Below are positions 7,669 through 17,611 of a stretch of DNA of 36,080 nt, piece by piece. The stretch lies in the NCBI GenBank assembly GCA_017417055.1, contig JAFPZX010000076.1, positions 1 to 36,080 on the forward strand, read 5' to 3'. The first letter of the stretch is position 1. The number at the start of each line of letters is the position of its first letter. Both the position numbers and the translations under genes were made by a program. This DNA comes from Anaerolineaceae bacterium (lineage in GTDB: Bacteria; Chloroflexota; Anaerolineae; Anaerolineales; Anaerolineaceae). The notes under the pieces are model-generated. The model was given only the letters and a program-made list of their open reading frames with translations. It was not told the origin of the DNA and ran no database searches.

Positions 7669-10119
7669 TTAAATCACTTCATAAATCTGTGTGTTCCCCT
7701 GAGTATACACACAAGTCCAAAGCTCACCCTCCAGCGCAGCAAATTTCTCAATTCCCTCTGCGCTGTACATACCTTTTTCCATTTGGCCCACGATGATATA
7801 CTTCACATTATATTTGTCTAAAAATGCCTGTGCGGAAAGCATATCGGCTGTGTTATAAAAATCATGGATTCCATTCACCCGTGCCCAAACCTGCCCGGAA
7901 ATCGGACCGCGCTGCTGACGCTGGTGATAATTCCAACCCACCACTCCCGGGAGACCGGTATAAACCGTATACCGGGAACCGAATTTATATTCCGTCGGAC
8001 TGGCTTCAACGATTACCGGAGAACCTTTTACATTTTCCTGCATCCAGATGATGGCTTGATAGTCCTCATTCAGATCCATCAAAAATCCGTCCTGCCAATA
8101 GGAGGAGGTTTCCATATATTTCATGCCATCCAGCGTATGCGGAGCCCGGTCAGACATCCGATCCGTCATTTTGTCCGTTCCCGCAAACACGGTATACAGA
8201 AAAGCACAGAAAACCAGCACACAGCCCGCCATTTTATATATTTTGATCCATACGCCATCAAATTTTTCCGCACGAACCACATCGATGGTACAGGAAAGAC
8301 CAAAAGCTGAACAGATGGAAAGCATCACCCATATCTGGTTGTAAAATTTGAAGACAACGTTCATGCGGCCGTTGTCGCCAAACAGATGAACCATCTCGAC
8401 CAAAACCGACGCGAATAAAGAGACGCCGATAAGGAAAAAGACAAACCGCTTCGTTTCGGTAATGTCTTTCCGCAGCAAAAGCAGCAGCGACAAAACCATC
8501 AGCGGCAGGGCAATCCAGATGATCTTCACACCGTCAGCAGCAAAATAAATCAGGATCAGCAAGCCGGCAGCGGCCCCCGTGAACAGCAATCCGCGGTATT
8601 TTCCAAACAGATCCAAACATTCCCGCAGGGACGTATATTTCATCCAATGGTGTATTTCGGAAATATACCAGGCACTGATAAAAAACAGGAAGACGCCCCA
8701 ATGCATAAAATAAGAAGACAGCGGGGTCCGTTCTTCCCGGTAAAGACCGATCTGATTCACCTGAGAATTTGTGGAAAGATAAGGAGAAAACATCCCGATC
8801 ATCAGTGCGGCGAACAGTCCCAAAAGCACCAGCAGAACAAATATGTTCCCGGTACCTTTTTCCCGTCTGAAAAAGCCATAGCGGATCCCCAGGTAAAGCA
8901 GCACGGCGGCAGTTATACAGAAATAAGTCGGGGCATCCCAGGTGTTGGTCGGGATCAGCGTACCGATCAGCAGACTGCCGCTCACAAAAGTCACGATCCA
9001 TTCAGCAGTTGTATAATGTTTTCCGCCCGTCACCCGAAGGATCGTGGCTGAGAGCCACAACAGCACCAGAACCGTCATCGGCAGCGCAAACAGATGGGCA
9101 TGCGGATCACCATAAAGAAAGGTGAAAAACGGGAATTCGGTGATTGAGGAATCAGGAATGGCACGGCTGGGAATCCAATACCAATCGCCTTTATACATTA
9201 TCAGACGCTCGCCTGAGAACAGCTTTGCCAAACCGCTCCAGAAAGCCGCAAAACTATTGGAAGCGCCTCCGTTACGTCCCAATTCAACCAATTCGTTTTT
9301 GATTTGAACCACCGTACCCAGGTTTCCGATTACCTGCATAAAGACCACTGTAAAAAATCCCGCAAGGTTCCCCCTGCGTTTTTTACTGGACGCATCCGCG
9401 TGAAGATACAGCGTTTTCCCGATGCTGAAAGCGGCACTGCCCAGAAAACCGTACCACAATGCCAGGTTCAGGTTAAAGGCTGTCGATGGGACCACCCCCA
9501 GCAGCTTGACCATCAGTCCGGAGAGGTATATACCGTAATAGTAATAATTCAAAAAACCGCCCGCAAACCAGGGATCATACGGAGGAAATTCACTGCTTTT
9601 CAGAATAGCATTGAAATAGGAAAAATCCATCGGGCGTTCCCCGCCTTTGTAGGGATGCCACAGGTCCGGATTCATGAAACGGATCAGTAAAAAGAAGAGG
9701 AAACAGCACAAGAATACAAGCTCAGCCCACAGGATATCTTTTCGTATCGCTTTCAGTGTGCTTTTGATTTTTTTTCGATTGATCAGCGCGATCAGTCCGT
9801 TCAGTAAAACAAAGCCACACAGGATCAGCAGAATATTCCTCTTAGAATATTCCAATTTCAGAGAAGAAGCCAGCCAAACTGCGTATCCCCAGACCATCAG
9901 ACCGAAAAACTTTGAAATCCCCCAGCCTTTATCTTTCAGCGGACGAAAAACCACAGCCGTGAGCGGCATAAATATCACACCCAACAGCCAAAACACCGCC
10001 AGCCAGATCAAAACCGTGAGGACCTGAGAACTGTTTATCAAAGAGGATCGATCAAAGAGCTCCGCCCACGTTCCCGCAGTCTGCTGCGCAGTCCATTGCT
10101 CTGTAGGAAGCATTTCCAT
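7669..10119 (-). CDS. DUF2298 / Chlor_Arch_YYY membrane protein (copy 2)
   Basis: A second large, hydrophobic DUF2298 protein of about 816 residues. The motif is YYYYG near residue 192, preceded by GGERPM and N-ILKS--FPP-D-W as in copy 1. Outside this block the copies differ widely, so the duplication is old and the roles may differ. A TTG at 10125 overlaps the stop of the preceding gene (TTGA), but I prefer ATG 10119 (MEMLPTEQ). GGGAG lies 10 bases before that ATG and only 4 before the TTG. The family is described for Chloroflexi, several archaea and a Clostridium. Confidence 0.88.
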   Translation of the reverse strand: MEMLPTEQWTAQQTAGTWAELFDRSSLINSSQVLTVLIWLAVFWLLGVIFMPLTAVVFRPLKDKGWGISKFFGLMVWGYAVWLASSLKLEYSKRNILLILCGFVLLNGLIALINRKKIKSTLKAIRKDILWAELVFLCCFLFFLLIRFMNPDLWHPYKGGERPMDFSYFNAILKSSEFPPYDPWFAGGFLNYYYYGIYLSGLMVKLLGVVPSTAFNLNLALWYGFLGSAAFSIGKTLYLHADASSKKRRGNLAGFFTVVFMQVIGNLGTVVQIKNELVELGRNGGASNSFAAFWSGLAKLFSGERLIMYKGDWYWIPSRAIPDSSITEFPFFTFLYGDPHAHLFALPMTVLVLLWLSATILRVTGGKHYTTAEWIVTFVSGSLLIGTLIPTNTWDAPTYFCITAAVLLYLGIRYGFFRREKGTGNIFVLLVLLGLFAALMIGMFSPYLSTNSQVNQIGLYREERTPLSSYFMHWGVFLFFISAWYISEIHHWMKYTSLRECLDLFGKYRGLLFTGAAAGLLILIYFAADGVKIIWIALPLMVLSLLLLLRKDITETKRFVFFLIGVSLFASVLVEMVHLFGDNGRMNVVFKFYNQIWVMLSICSAFGLSCTIDVVRAEKFDGVWIKIYKMAGCVLVFCAFLYTVFAGTDKMTDRMSDRAPHTLDGMKYMETSSYWQDGFLMDLNEDYQAIIWMQENVKGSPVIVEASPTEYKFGSRYTVYTGLPGVVGWNYHQRQQRGPISGQVWARVNGIHDFYNTADMLSAQAFLDKYNVKYIIVGQMEKGMYSAEGIEKFAALEGELWTCVYTQGNTQIYEVI

Positions 10120-10121
10120 GG

Positions 10122-12551
10122 TCAATACACTCCCGTCTTTCCGGAACTGAATGTCGTGTAAGAATAGAAATTCTTCCCGGAATATGGCCCGGTATGCAGC
10201 TGCTCAACACCGTAAGGATATTTTGCTCTGATCACTTCAGCCGCTTCGGTATCTGATTCCCGGTAGATGAAAAGACGCGGTTTGCCGTCATTGGAGAGCG
10301 AAGGAACAAAGGATTTATCAAAGGAATAATCTTGCCCCGGATCACCGGCGTTGATTCCCACCAGACGGGTATCCACCCAATGCGGATAGGGAATTACATA
10401 TGCTTCGGAATAGGACCCGATGGACTCCGCAAAACCTTTGATGACGCTGCCGATCTGTTTTGTGTTCCAGGCACTGCGGTTATAATCGTAAGCAAAACGC
10501 CTGAATACCAGGTCGTAATTATTCAAAAGAACACTGCTCAGCAATGCGGCTGCAACCACCAAAGTGCATATCACTGCTCCGGTTTGTTTTTTTGTCATCT
10601 GAAGTATCACATCAAAAACGCAGCAAAAACCACCGGCTGCAATCAGGAAAACAGGGACCAGAGCTCCCGCAGTACGGTTCAGGCAGGGATTTTCAGCCGG
10701 AAATGCCAGCGAAAGCGTAGAGGGCAGCATCAGCAATGGAATCGAAAGCAGCATGCAGACATCATCCCACCGCCTTTTTTGAATGATACGCATCAGCACA
10801 AACAGCAGACCAAGGAAGAAGAAAGAAGCCGTGAAATGTTCCAATGCCGGACGATAGACGATTGAATGTACCCAGGTGGAGCCGTCACTCCAGAAGGGCA
10901 TAATGATTCCCTTCCACACATTATCAGCAAAAATGCCCAGCGGTGAGGAATCAAAGCTTTTCTCTGTCTCGCCAAGCCTGGAGACGGAACGATAAACGAC
11001 CATCTCCGGCATATCCACCGTCACACGAGCCAGGGGCAAAAATACGAGAAAAGCGAAAAGCACCATGCAGAGAAAAGCGCCAAGAGCGTTTGTCCTGCTG
11101 CCGGTTTTTACGTCCATCAGCAGATAAATGACAAAGAAAATCACAAATGCCACCGGAACGATGCGGAAGGGGCTGTATCCATGCAGTCCGATACCGAGGA
11201 AGATCCCGCTCCAGATCAAAGCACTCCGGCTGCGTTCACGCAATCCTTTGATAAAGAAATACAAAGCCGGTGCTGTAAACATCGGATAGTACGCAAACCG
11301 CAGCGCGGCACGCTGGATCACGATTGGCCAATATGAGATTCCGCAAAAAAACATGGCGATCAGTCCAACCCAGCGGTTCCCCAGCATCTTCCCCAGTTTA
11401 TACACAAACGGCAGAATAAACAACCCGGCCAATGCCGTACCGATTTTCAAACTGAGGAAACTCAAGCCTGTTCCAAAAATCTTTATGATCAGCACCGTAA
11501 AATAAAACTGGAAACATTCACGGCCGGTGTTCCGGGTAAAGAAGATCGGATAGTCACCATCCAGAATATCTTTGATGTCATAGAGCTTTTCCGCGTGATC
11601 GCTCACCATGTCGACAGGAACAGCATCCAGGTCATAAAAGATAATCAATGCGCAAAGAGCAAAAACAATAACGCACAGCAGGTTCCAGGCGGAAAGATTT
11701 AAACGGATCAAAAACTTTCGGTTTGCAAAAGCTGAAATCTTCTTTCTCCCGAGTGAGATCAATTCGCGTACACTATGCGAACTAAAGGCAAGCAAACCAA
11801 AAATAATGGACAAGATCCACGCAGAAACATTCAGAAACTTGAACCGGTTCCCGCCAAACAGCAAAAACGCCAGCACTGTACAGACAGCACACAATCCCAG
11901 ATATTCAAAGCGGATCTTTTCCTCAAAACGAGGTCCGTCATTTTCAGCGGTTGCATCAGAGATATTTTCAGAATCCACATCGGTGCTATCTTCCCGCTGC
12001 CGCAGGAAAAAGGAAGCTGCAAAACACAGAGAGGAAAGCGCGTATAACCCGCCGCCGATCCAGGAGCTCATGCTTGTCCGGGCAATAATCGCCGGTTCCA
12101 AAACAACCTGAGCGGTCAGGGCAAAACAAAAGCTGAGTATTATAAACAGCGGGTTCAGTTTTGATTGAACGAGAGCACTACCAGACAGATATTTTTCAGC
12201 AAAAGCCTGTTTCCGGACCTGTTCGGTTTTCGTTTCTTCAGGAAGCACAAAGGAGAGATCCTCCGCCGGTAAAATTTCTTTACCGAAATTCTTTGGATTC
12301 AGACGGAACTTCAGATAATCAAGGACACTGATTTCTGTGAAAGGATCGTTTACTGCTTCCAACTTATGCTCATCCGATTCGACCGCGGGAACACTGCCGT
12401 TTTCTTCACTCGCTGTATACATCTCACCGTCTGATTTTATGCTGAGTACTTCCTCTGCTGTTCCTGTAATTTCCTGTTTTTCGTTATTAATTACAGGATT
12501 TTCATCCGTTTTTTCCATCTCGTTTTTTTCATCCATTTTCAACCCGTCCAT
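10122..12551 (-). CDS. GT39-like polytopic glycosyltransferase
   Basis: The protein has 809 residues. The first 130 or so are cytoplasmic, acidic and of low complexity; the rest is a many-pass membrane domain with a soluble tail. The first external loop after a long hydrophobic region reads VPVDMVSDHAEKLYDIKD, with the acidic residues expected of PMT/ArnT-type enzymes. ARG-rich loops (RAALRFAYYP) follow. Such enzymes transfer a sugar from a polyprenyl-phosphate donor on the outer face of the membrane. Acceptor and sugar are not deducible. AGGA lies 6 bases before the ATG. The 3' end overlaps or abuts the DUF2298 copy 2 start, which indicates translational coupling. Confidence 0.75.
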   Translation of the reverse strand: MDGLKMDEKNEMEKTDENPVINNEKQEITGTAEEVLSIKSDGEMYTASEENGSVPAVESDEHKLEAVNDPFTEISVLDYLKFRLNPKNFGKEILPAEDLSFVLPEETKTEQVRKQAFAEKYLSGSALVQSKLNPLFIILSFCFALTAQVVLEPAIIARTSMSSWIGGGLYALSSLCFAASFFLRQREDSTDVDSENISDATAENDGPRFEEKIRFEYLGLCAVCTVLAFLLFGGNRFKFLNVSAWILSIIFGLLAFSSHSVRELISLGRKKISAFANRKFLIRLNLSAWNLLCVIVFALCALIIFYDLDAVPVDMVSDHAEKLYDIKDILDGDYPIFFTRNTGRECFQFYFTVLIIKIFGTGLSFLSLKIGTALAGLFILPFVYKLGKMLGNRWVGLIAMFFCGISYWPIVIQRAALRFAYYPMFTAPALYFFIKGLRERSRSALIWSGIFLGIGLHGYSPFRIVPVAFVIFFVIYLLMDVKTGSRTNALGAFLCMVLFAFLVFLPLARVTVDMPEMVVYRSVSRLGETEKSFDSSPLGIFADNVWKGIIMPFWSDGSTWVHSIVYRPALEHFTASFFFLGLLFVLMRIIQKRRWDDVCMLLSIPLLMLPSTLSLAFPAENPCLNRTAGALVPVFLIAAGGFCCVFDVILQMTKKQTGAVICTLVVAAALLSSVLLNNYDLVFRRFAYDYNRSAWNTKQIGSVIKGFAESIGSYSEAYVIPYPHWVDTRLVGINAGDPGQDYSFDKSFVPSLSNDGKPRLFIYRESDTEAAEVIRAKYPYGVEQLHTGPYSGKNFYSYTTFSSGKTGVY

Positions 12552-12583
12552 ACAGCTTCCTGTGCCGTGTTAAGAAGCACAAA

Positions 12584-13735
12584 TCATATGTTTTTGAATA
12601 AATCCGTATAAATTGCAGCCACATTATCCGGACTGTACATTTTTTTTATTTCTTCACAGAACTCCGTGGAATAGACCTGCTTTGTGTGCAAAATGCGGAT
12701 CAGAGCATCCGCCAATGCATTTGCGTCTCCGACAGGGAAAATTTCACCCATTCCATGCCGCTGCACCGGAACACGAATTCCGGGCAGATCCGAGGCGGCA
12801 ACCGGCTTTCCGTTGATCATAGCCTCGATCTGAACCAGACCGAAAGAATCCGTGCGGTTCAGGCTCGGCATTGTCAGCACATCAATACAGCGGTAAAACG
12901 CAGGGACTTCCGCATCCGGAAGTCTGCCCATGAACTGCCAATGTCCTGCTTTGATCAATTCATCAATGCGGGGCTTCAGTCGTTCATAATATGCGGCTTC
13001 ACCAAGAACATTCTCATACGGTCCCATAAAGAAAACCGCGGCTTTCGGAAACGCTGTCAAAACCTTCGGCAGCGCATCCAGCAGGATCTCCACACCCTTG
13101 TCCGCCGCAAACCGACAGGCCATCCCGATGATGGGAGAAAAACGATCTGCGTTTTTCTTCATGCGGAATGCTGCAGCAGCCTCATCGCTGATCGGATCCA
13201 GCTCCACCGGCGGCTGAATGATATGCACCTTGTCTTTGATCTTCGACAAAATTTCAGAATGATCCGCATAATCCTGTGAATTGGTCACAACCGCGTCACA
13301 GCTGCGGAATGCGAGATCATTCATCCACAGTACACCCTTGTTGGCGAGTGAATTGATCACACCCGAGGGCATCTGCAGGTCGCAGTGATAGGTCAGAACG
13401 ATCTTTTTTCCATATTTTCTGCCTAACCGTGCCAGCAAAGCGCTTTCCAGCTGCGGCAGATGAATGTTGATCACATCAGCTTCCTTCACATACTTTGCCG
13501 CATCCAGCCAGAATTTCGGCATCACCGCACCCTTGCTGATTTTCAGGAAAACCGGTTCACGTACAACACGAACACCGTTCAGCATCTCTTCCGGGGCCTG
13601 GTCAGCCGAATGACGGGATGTAAGGACAGTCACCTCATGGCCTGCCCTGGCCCAGGCTTCCGCCACCCGGGCCGCGTAAATCGTCAGCCCGCTGATGTAG
13701 GGTTTATAATAAGTCAAAGCGGCCAGAATTTTCAT
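12584..13735 (-). CDS. GT4 family glycosyltransferase
   Basis: A 383-residue cytosolic enzyme of the GT-B fold. The N-terminal domain opens MKILAALTYYKPYISGLTIY and contains VAEAWARAGHEVTVLTSR, the acceptor-side pattern of GT4 enzymes. The C-terminal donor domain contains GMACRFAADKGVEILLDA and DSFGLVQIEAM. The usual EX7E motif appears here as DX7E, with Asp in the first place. It probably adds a sugar from a nucleotide donor to a lipid-linked intermediate made by this operon. It lies 36 bp after the flippase-like gene and 32 bp before the GT39-like gene. Confidence 0.9.
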   Translation of the reverse strand: MKILAALTYYKPYISGLTIYAARVAEAWARAGHEVTVLTSRHSADQAPEEMLNGVRVVREPVFLKISKGAVMPKFWLDAAKYVKEADVINIHLPQLESALLARLGRKYGKKIVLTYHCDLQMPSGVINSLANKGVLWMNDLAFRSCDAVVTNSQDYADHSEILSKIKDKVHIIQPPVELDPISDEAAAAFRMKKNADRFSPIIGMACRFAADKGVEILLDALPKVLTAFPKAAVFFMGPYENVLGEAAYYERLKPRIDELIKAGHWQFMGRLPDAEVPAFYRCIDVLTMPSLNRTDSFGLVQIEAMINGKPVAASDLPGIRVPVQRHGMGEIFPVGDANALADALIRILHTKQVYSTEFCEEIKKMYSPDNVAAIYTDLFKNI

Positions 13736-13771
13736 ACAAACCTGATAATCGTATCCCGCAGCTCCGGTTAA

Positions 13772-14782
13772 TTATTGCTTTTCTTCAGATGTCAGATCTT
13801 TATCCATCGTGCTGGCGAAAACTTCACCTAATTTCAATCCCTGAACCGAGAAACCGATCAAACCCCAGATTACCGGCGTAATGATCGCGATTGCGTGCAT
13901 CACCAGTCCAAAAGCAAGCGCCTTGGACTGATCAATTCCAAAGAAACCGAGTGAGACCACATAAGCTCCTTCCACAACACCGATCCCGGCAGGAGCGGAA
14001 GGAATCGCGCCGCCCAGCGCACCAACACCCTGAACAAACAGACCTGCCCAAAACGGCAGCTGTGGGAAAAAGTCATGCATCGCAATTTGAAGTGTCATAA
14101 TCCAGCAAACCCAGGTTGCCAGGATCCAGAACAGCCAGACAAGGAAACGTTTTGGCTGCGTCAGGATCCCCATACCGGAAAGAAGCAATTTCACTTTTGG
14201 AAGAATAAATTTCCCCATTTTGCTTTCCGGTTTGATGATTTTTTCAAGGAACTTCATGAAAGTTTCCTGATGTCCAGCGACCCAGAACATAAAAGCGATC
14301 CCTATGAGGATAAGAGCAAACAGAACATAATATATCGTTCCGGAAAAAGAAGCAGCACTGAGCATCGGAATTGTGATCACAAGAAAGATCAATGTGATCA
14401 GAACGTCAAAAATACGTTCCAGGATAACTGTCGTGAAAACATAAAAGGGACTCTTCCCAATCAAACCGCCCATGATCACAGAACGGCCAATCTCACCCAG
14501 ACGCAGCGGCAGCAGATTCAGCAAATACCCTTCTGTGATAGTAAAGAAAGAATTCAATACAGAAGGAGCATCATTCAAAATCACACGCCATGCCATTCCA
14601 CGGCAAAAAAAGGAGACTGTCTGAACCACAAACAGGATCAGGAAAAGCCTGGGTGAACAGTTCTTCAATGCATCAGTAAGAACATTCCAGTCCACAAAAT
14701 AAATCAGAACCCCGATGATCACCGCACTGCAAATGATCCCCGGGAGCATCTTTTTCCAGATATTCGTCTTTTTTTCTGTCAT
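13772..14782 (-). CDS. flippase-like LPG-synthase-TM protein (UPF0104)
   Basis: The 336-residue protein has about eight membrane segments and the features of the lysylphosphatidylglycerol synthase TM family: FCRGMAWRVIL, LLPLRLGEIGRSVIMG and a glycine/proline-rich GGAIPSAPAGIGVVEGAY near the C-terminus. Relatives include the membrane domains of MprF and the archaeal AglD. The catalytic domain of MprF is absent, so lysyl transfer is not expected. In this setting a role in moving or handling lipid-linked glycan is plausible, by inference. It is the first gene of the glycan operon. It follows lepA after 110 bp, where an AT-rich stretch could hold a promoter. Confidence 0.85.
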   Translation of the reverse strand: MTEKKTNIWKKMLPGIICSAVIIGVLIYFVDWNVLTDALKNCSPRLFLILFVVQTVSFFCRGMAWRVILNDAPSVLNSFFTITEGYLLNLLPLRLGEIGRSVIMGGLIGKSPFYVFTTVILERIFDVLITLIFLVITIPMLSAASFSGTIYYVLFALILIGIAFMFWVAGHQETFMKFLEKIIKPESKMGKFILPKVKLLLSGMGILTQPKRFLVWLFWILATWVCWIMTLQIAMHDFFPQLPFWAGLFVQGVGALGGAIPSAPAGIGVVEGAYVVSLGFFGIDQSKALAFGLVMHAIAIITPVIWGLIGFSVQGLKLGEVFASTMDKDLTSEEKQ

Positions 14783-14857
14783 ATTTTATTATTTACAATA
14801 TTTATATTATATAAATCAGGAGACTGTTCAAGGAATACAGTCTGTGTAAATATTACA

Positions 14858-14892
14858 CTAAAACCTAATCCCTAATACCTAAAACCTGAAAA
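14858..14892. repeat. degenerate heptanucleotide array after lepA
   Basis: Read on the minus strand directly after the lepA TAG stop, five units keep a strict 7-bp period: TTTTCAG, GTTTTAG, GTATTAG, GGATTAG and GTTTTAG. It is one of five such arrays in the window. Confidence 0.75.
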
Positions 14893-16692
14893 CTATTCAT
14901 CTTCCAGCGAAAGCACCGCCATAAAGGCTTCCTGCGGGATTTCCACGTTGCCGACCATCTTCATACGCTTTTTTCCGCGTTTCTGCTTCTCAAGCAGCTT
15001 GCGTTTCCGGGTTATGTCACCGCCATAGCATTTGGCAAGAACATCTTTGCGGTAAGCTTTTACGTTAGCACGGGAAATAATCCGTCCGGAGGCACTTGCC
15101 TGGATCGCGACCTCATAAAGCTGCTGCGGGATCAGCTTTTTCAGCTTGGAAACCAACAGCTGCCCTTTATGATAGGCATCTTCCTTATGAACAATAGAGG
15201 CCAAAGCGTCAACAGGTTCACCGCCGACCAGCACTTCCAGCTTGACGAGGTTCCCCGCACGATAATTATCGATTTGATAGTCCATGGAGGCATATCCCTT
15301 GGTGCGGGACTTCAGCTCATCAAAGAAATTGACGATCAGCTCCGCCAGCGGAATTTCAAAATTCATCTGGACACGGTTCGGAGCGGGATAGTCCTGAGAA
15401 ACAAATACACCCCTGCGTTTACGGACCAGTTCCATGATGGTACCGTAGAATTCAGTCGGCGTAAAGATCTGCAGCTTCATCCATGGTTCACGGATCTCCG
15501 CGATTTTACCTTCATCTGGCAGCTGCACCGGGGAATCGATCAGGATTACCGATCCATCATTAAGTTCGACTTCATACTCCACAGATGGGGCCGTCACGAC
15601 AATGTCAAGATCATATTCACGTTCCAGCCGTTCCTGGATAATTTCCATATGGAACAATCCAAGGAACCCGCAGCGGAACCCGAAGTTCAGTGCCTGCGAG
15701 GTTTCCGGAACAAAGTCCAGGGAAGCGTCATTGAGCTGCAGCTTCTCTAACGCATCCCGCAGGTCATCGTAATCTTCCCCTTCAACCGGGTAAATGCCCG
15801 CGAACACCATCGGTTTGGCTTTTTGATAACCGGGCAGCATCTCCGGAGCGGGATTATTCGCTAAAGTCAGCGTATCACCGACACGGCACTCCCGCACGGT
15901 TTTCAATCCGGTGGCAACATAGCCTACATCGCCGGATTTCAGCTCGTTGACGGTCATCATCCCCGGGTTGAATATCCCGATTTCGACCGGTTTCATTTCT
16001 GACCGGGTAGACATTGCCTCCAGTGTATCATTGGGGCGAATCACACCGTTGCGGACACGAATATAGGCGATAACACCTTTGTAGGAATCATAATGTGAAT
16101 CGAAGATCAATGCCTGCAGCGGAGCTTCATCGGACCCGGTTGGAGGGGGAACGAGTTCAACGATTTTTTCAAGAACCTGTTCCACATTCAGTCCTTCTTT
16201 TGCCGAGATTCGGGGGATGTCATGAGCGGGAACACCGAGCAGCTGTTCCAGTTCATCCGCCACCTCATCCGGGATTGCGGAGGGCAGATCAATTTTGTTG
16301 ATGACCGGGATGATCACCAGATCGGATTCCAGTGCCAGGTACAGGTTCGCAAGCGTCTGTGCCTCGATTCCCTGCGTAGCATCTACCACCAGCAAAGCAC
16401 CTTCACAGGCTTCCAGGGCACGGCTGACTTCATAATTAAAGTCAACATGCCCGGGTGTGTCGATCAGATTCAGTTCATAACGCTTTCCATCCTTCGCGTC
16501 ATAAAACATCCGCACCGCGGAGGCTTTAATGGTTACGCCTTTTTCGCGTTCCAGATCCATGCTGTCCAGCACCTGATCCACCATCTGCCGGTCGGAGATG
16601 GTCCCGGTGATCTGCAGCAGACGATCCGCTAAAGTAGACTTGCCATGATCAACATGGGCGATAATACAAAAATTCCGAATGTTCTCTTTCAT
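14893..16692 (-). CDS. lepA: elongation factor 4 (LepA)
   Basis: A ribosomal GTPase that acts on stalled or mispositioned ribosomes. The G motifs are intact: [10 protein letters not shown] (G1), DTPGHVDF (G3) and NKIDLPSA (G4). The following domains end in the LepA-specific C-terminal domain with [20 protein letters not shown]. At 599 residues the length is standard. The start is the conserved [19 protein letters not shown] context, though no good Shine-Dalgarno sequence precedes it. It is the furthest upstream gene of this minus-strand block; the glycan operon follows. Confidence 0.97.
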   Translation of the reverse strand: MKENIRNFCIIAHVDHGKSTLADRLLQITGTISDRQMVDQVLDSMDLEREKGVTIKASAVRMFYDAKDGKRYELNLIDTPGHVDFNYEVSRALEACEGALLVVDATQGIEAQTLANLYLALESDLVIIPVINKIDLPSAIPDEVADELEQLLGVPAHDIPRISAKEGLNVEQVLEKIVELVPPPTGSDEAPLQALIFDSHYDSYKGVIAYIRVRNGVIRPNDTLEAMSTRSEMKPVEIGIFNPGMMTVNELKSGDVGYVATGLKTVRECRVGDTLTLANNPAPEMLPGYQKAKPMVFAGIYPVEGEDYDDLRDALEKLQLNDASLDFVPETSQALNFGFRCGFLGLFHMEIIQERLEREYDLDIVVTAPSVEYEVELNDGSVILIDSPVQLPDEGKIAEIREPWMKLQIFTPTEFYGTIMELVRKRRGVFVSQDYPAPNRVQMNFEIPLAELIVNFFDELKSRTKGYASMDYQIDNYRAGNLVKLEVLVGGEPVDALASIVHKEDAYHKGQLLVSKLKKLIPQQLYEVAIQASASGRIISRANVKAYRKDVLAKCYGGDITRKRKLLEKQKRGKKRMKMVGNVEIPQEAFMAVLSLEDE

Positions 16693-16995
16693 AATCAGTT
16701 ATCAAGTATATCATTATCTTCCGCTGAATCACTCATGAAGGTGAATATTTTCATATAATGTATTTATTCAGAGAATTACTACTCACAAGAATGCCCGCAT
16801 AGACATAATTTTTTTCATGCGATTCTCAGTGAGACAGGCACAGAAGCCTGTCCCGTGAATAGGACATGAATGACAGTATTTCCGAATCATTACAATAATT
16901 ACTTATTCGATATCAACGCTCAAAGTGAACAAACTATGTTAAAATTATATAGCCTGTATCAATAATTGACCATATAAGGTAAAGGAGCATTATTC
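16693..16995. promoter_or_regulatory. divergent intergenic region between lepA and a secreted protein gene
   Basis: This stretch should hold promoters for lepA (minus) and for the gene at 16996 (plus). It contains a hairpin GACAGGC-(6 nt)-GCCTGTC at 16833-16852, resembling the REP words elsewhere. AAAGGAG at 16981-16987 is a strong ribosome binding site, 8 bases before the plus-strand ATG. I cannot fix a convincing -35/-10 pair. Confidence 0.5.
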
Positions 16996-17547
16996 ATGAA
17001 AAAGATTCTTGTTGTTTTGCTTGCGGTTCTGTTGTTCGCGCTGCCGGTAATGGCACAGGAAAAGGATAACCCCATTGTCACCAACTGGGAAGGTGATATG
17101 GAAGACAGCTTTATTGAAAAAGAATACGCCGGCCAGTTCTACCTGTTTCCGGATTACGGCATCCAGTTCCTGGTACCCGCCGGACTTGACCCGATGGAAT
17201 TAACGGAAGAGCATAACGAAAACAGTGTCTTTGGCGCTTTCGCTTCTGAAGAAGGTCATTCTATTTTCGCGCAGCTCCTCAACTACGGTGTCGACACCCT
17301 TGAAGAAGTAGCAATGTTCGAGAAAGAACAACGCGGTGACGACATGCATTTTGCGGGTTACTACGTGCTCAACGGTCTGAACGCGATCATTTTCATGGAC
17401 AGTGAAAGTGACGTCCTTGTTGCAAATATTGAAACCTCAGCCCCGCAGAATTTCATCAAAATCACCATTTCACCGATTTCTGATGAAAATCTGAACGCCC
17501 TTTCCGGTTACATTCTGGCTTCCATCCAGCCATATTCAGAAGAATAA
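16996..17547 (+). CDS. small secreted protein of unknown function
   Basis: The 183-residue product has a clear Sec signal peptide: MKK, a hydrophobic stretch, and a likely cut after VMA at residue 20. The mature part is acidic, has no membrane segment and is not a lipoprotein (no lipobox Cys). Segments such as YGIQFLVPAGLDPMELTEE and NFIKITISPIS suggest a compact beta-rich fold, but I do not recognise a family. It has a strong ribosome binding site and its own terminator, and is therefore a single-gene transcription unit. Products like this are often lineage-specific. Confidence 0.75.
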   Translation: MKKILVVLLAVLLFALPVMAQEKDNPIVTNWEGDMEDSFIEKEYAGQFYLFPDYGIQFLVPAGLDPMELTEEHNENSVFGAFASEEGHSIFAQLLNYGVDTLEEVAMFEKEQRGDDMHFAGYYVLNGLNAIIFMDSESDVLVANIETSAPQNFIKITISPISDENLNALSGYILASIQPYSEE

Positions 17548-17570
17548 AAAGTATAATTTTCAGCGCTATA

Positions 17571-17604
17571 CAATCCCTGTTTTTTTTACAGGGATTGTTT
17601 TTTT
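17571..17604 (+). terminator. intrinsic terminator of the secreted protein gene
   Basis: CAATCCCTG at 17571-17579 pairs perfectly with CAGGGATTG at 17589-17597. A seven-T run follows. The loop is also T-rich. Confidence 0.9.
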
Positions 17605-17611
17605 AAATTCC

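Noticed and set aside
8534-9001. Long minus-strand frame inside DUF2298 copy 2
   Set aside because: It lies in another frame of a clearly coding, conserved membrane protein and has no features of its own.
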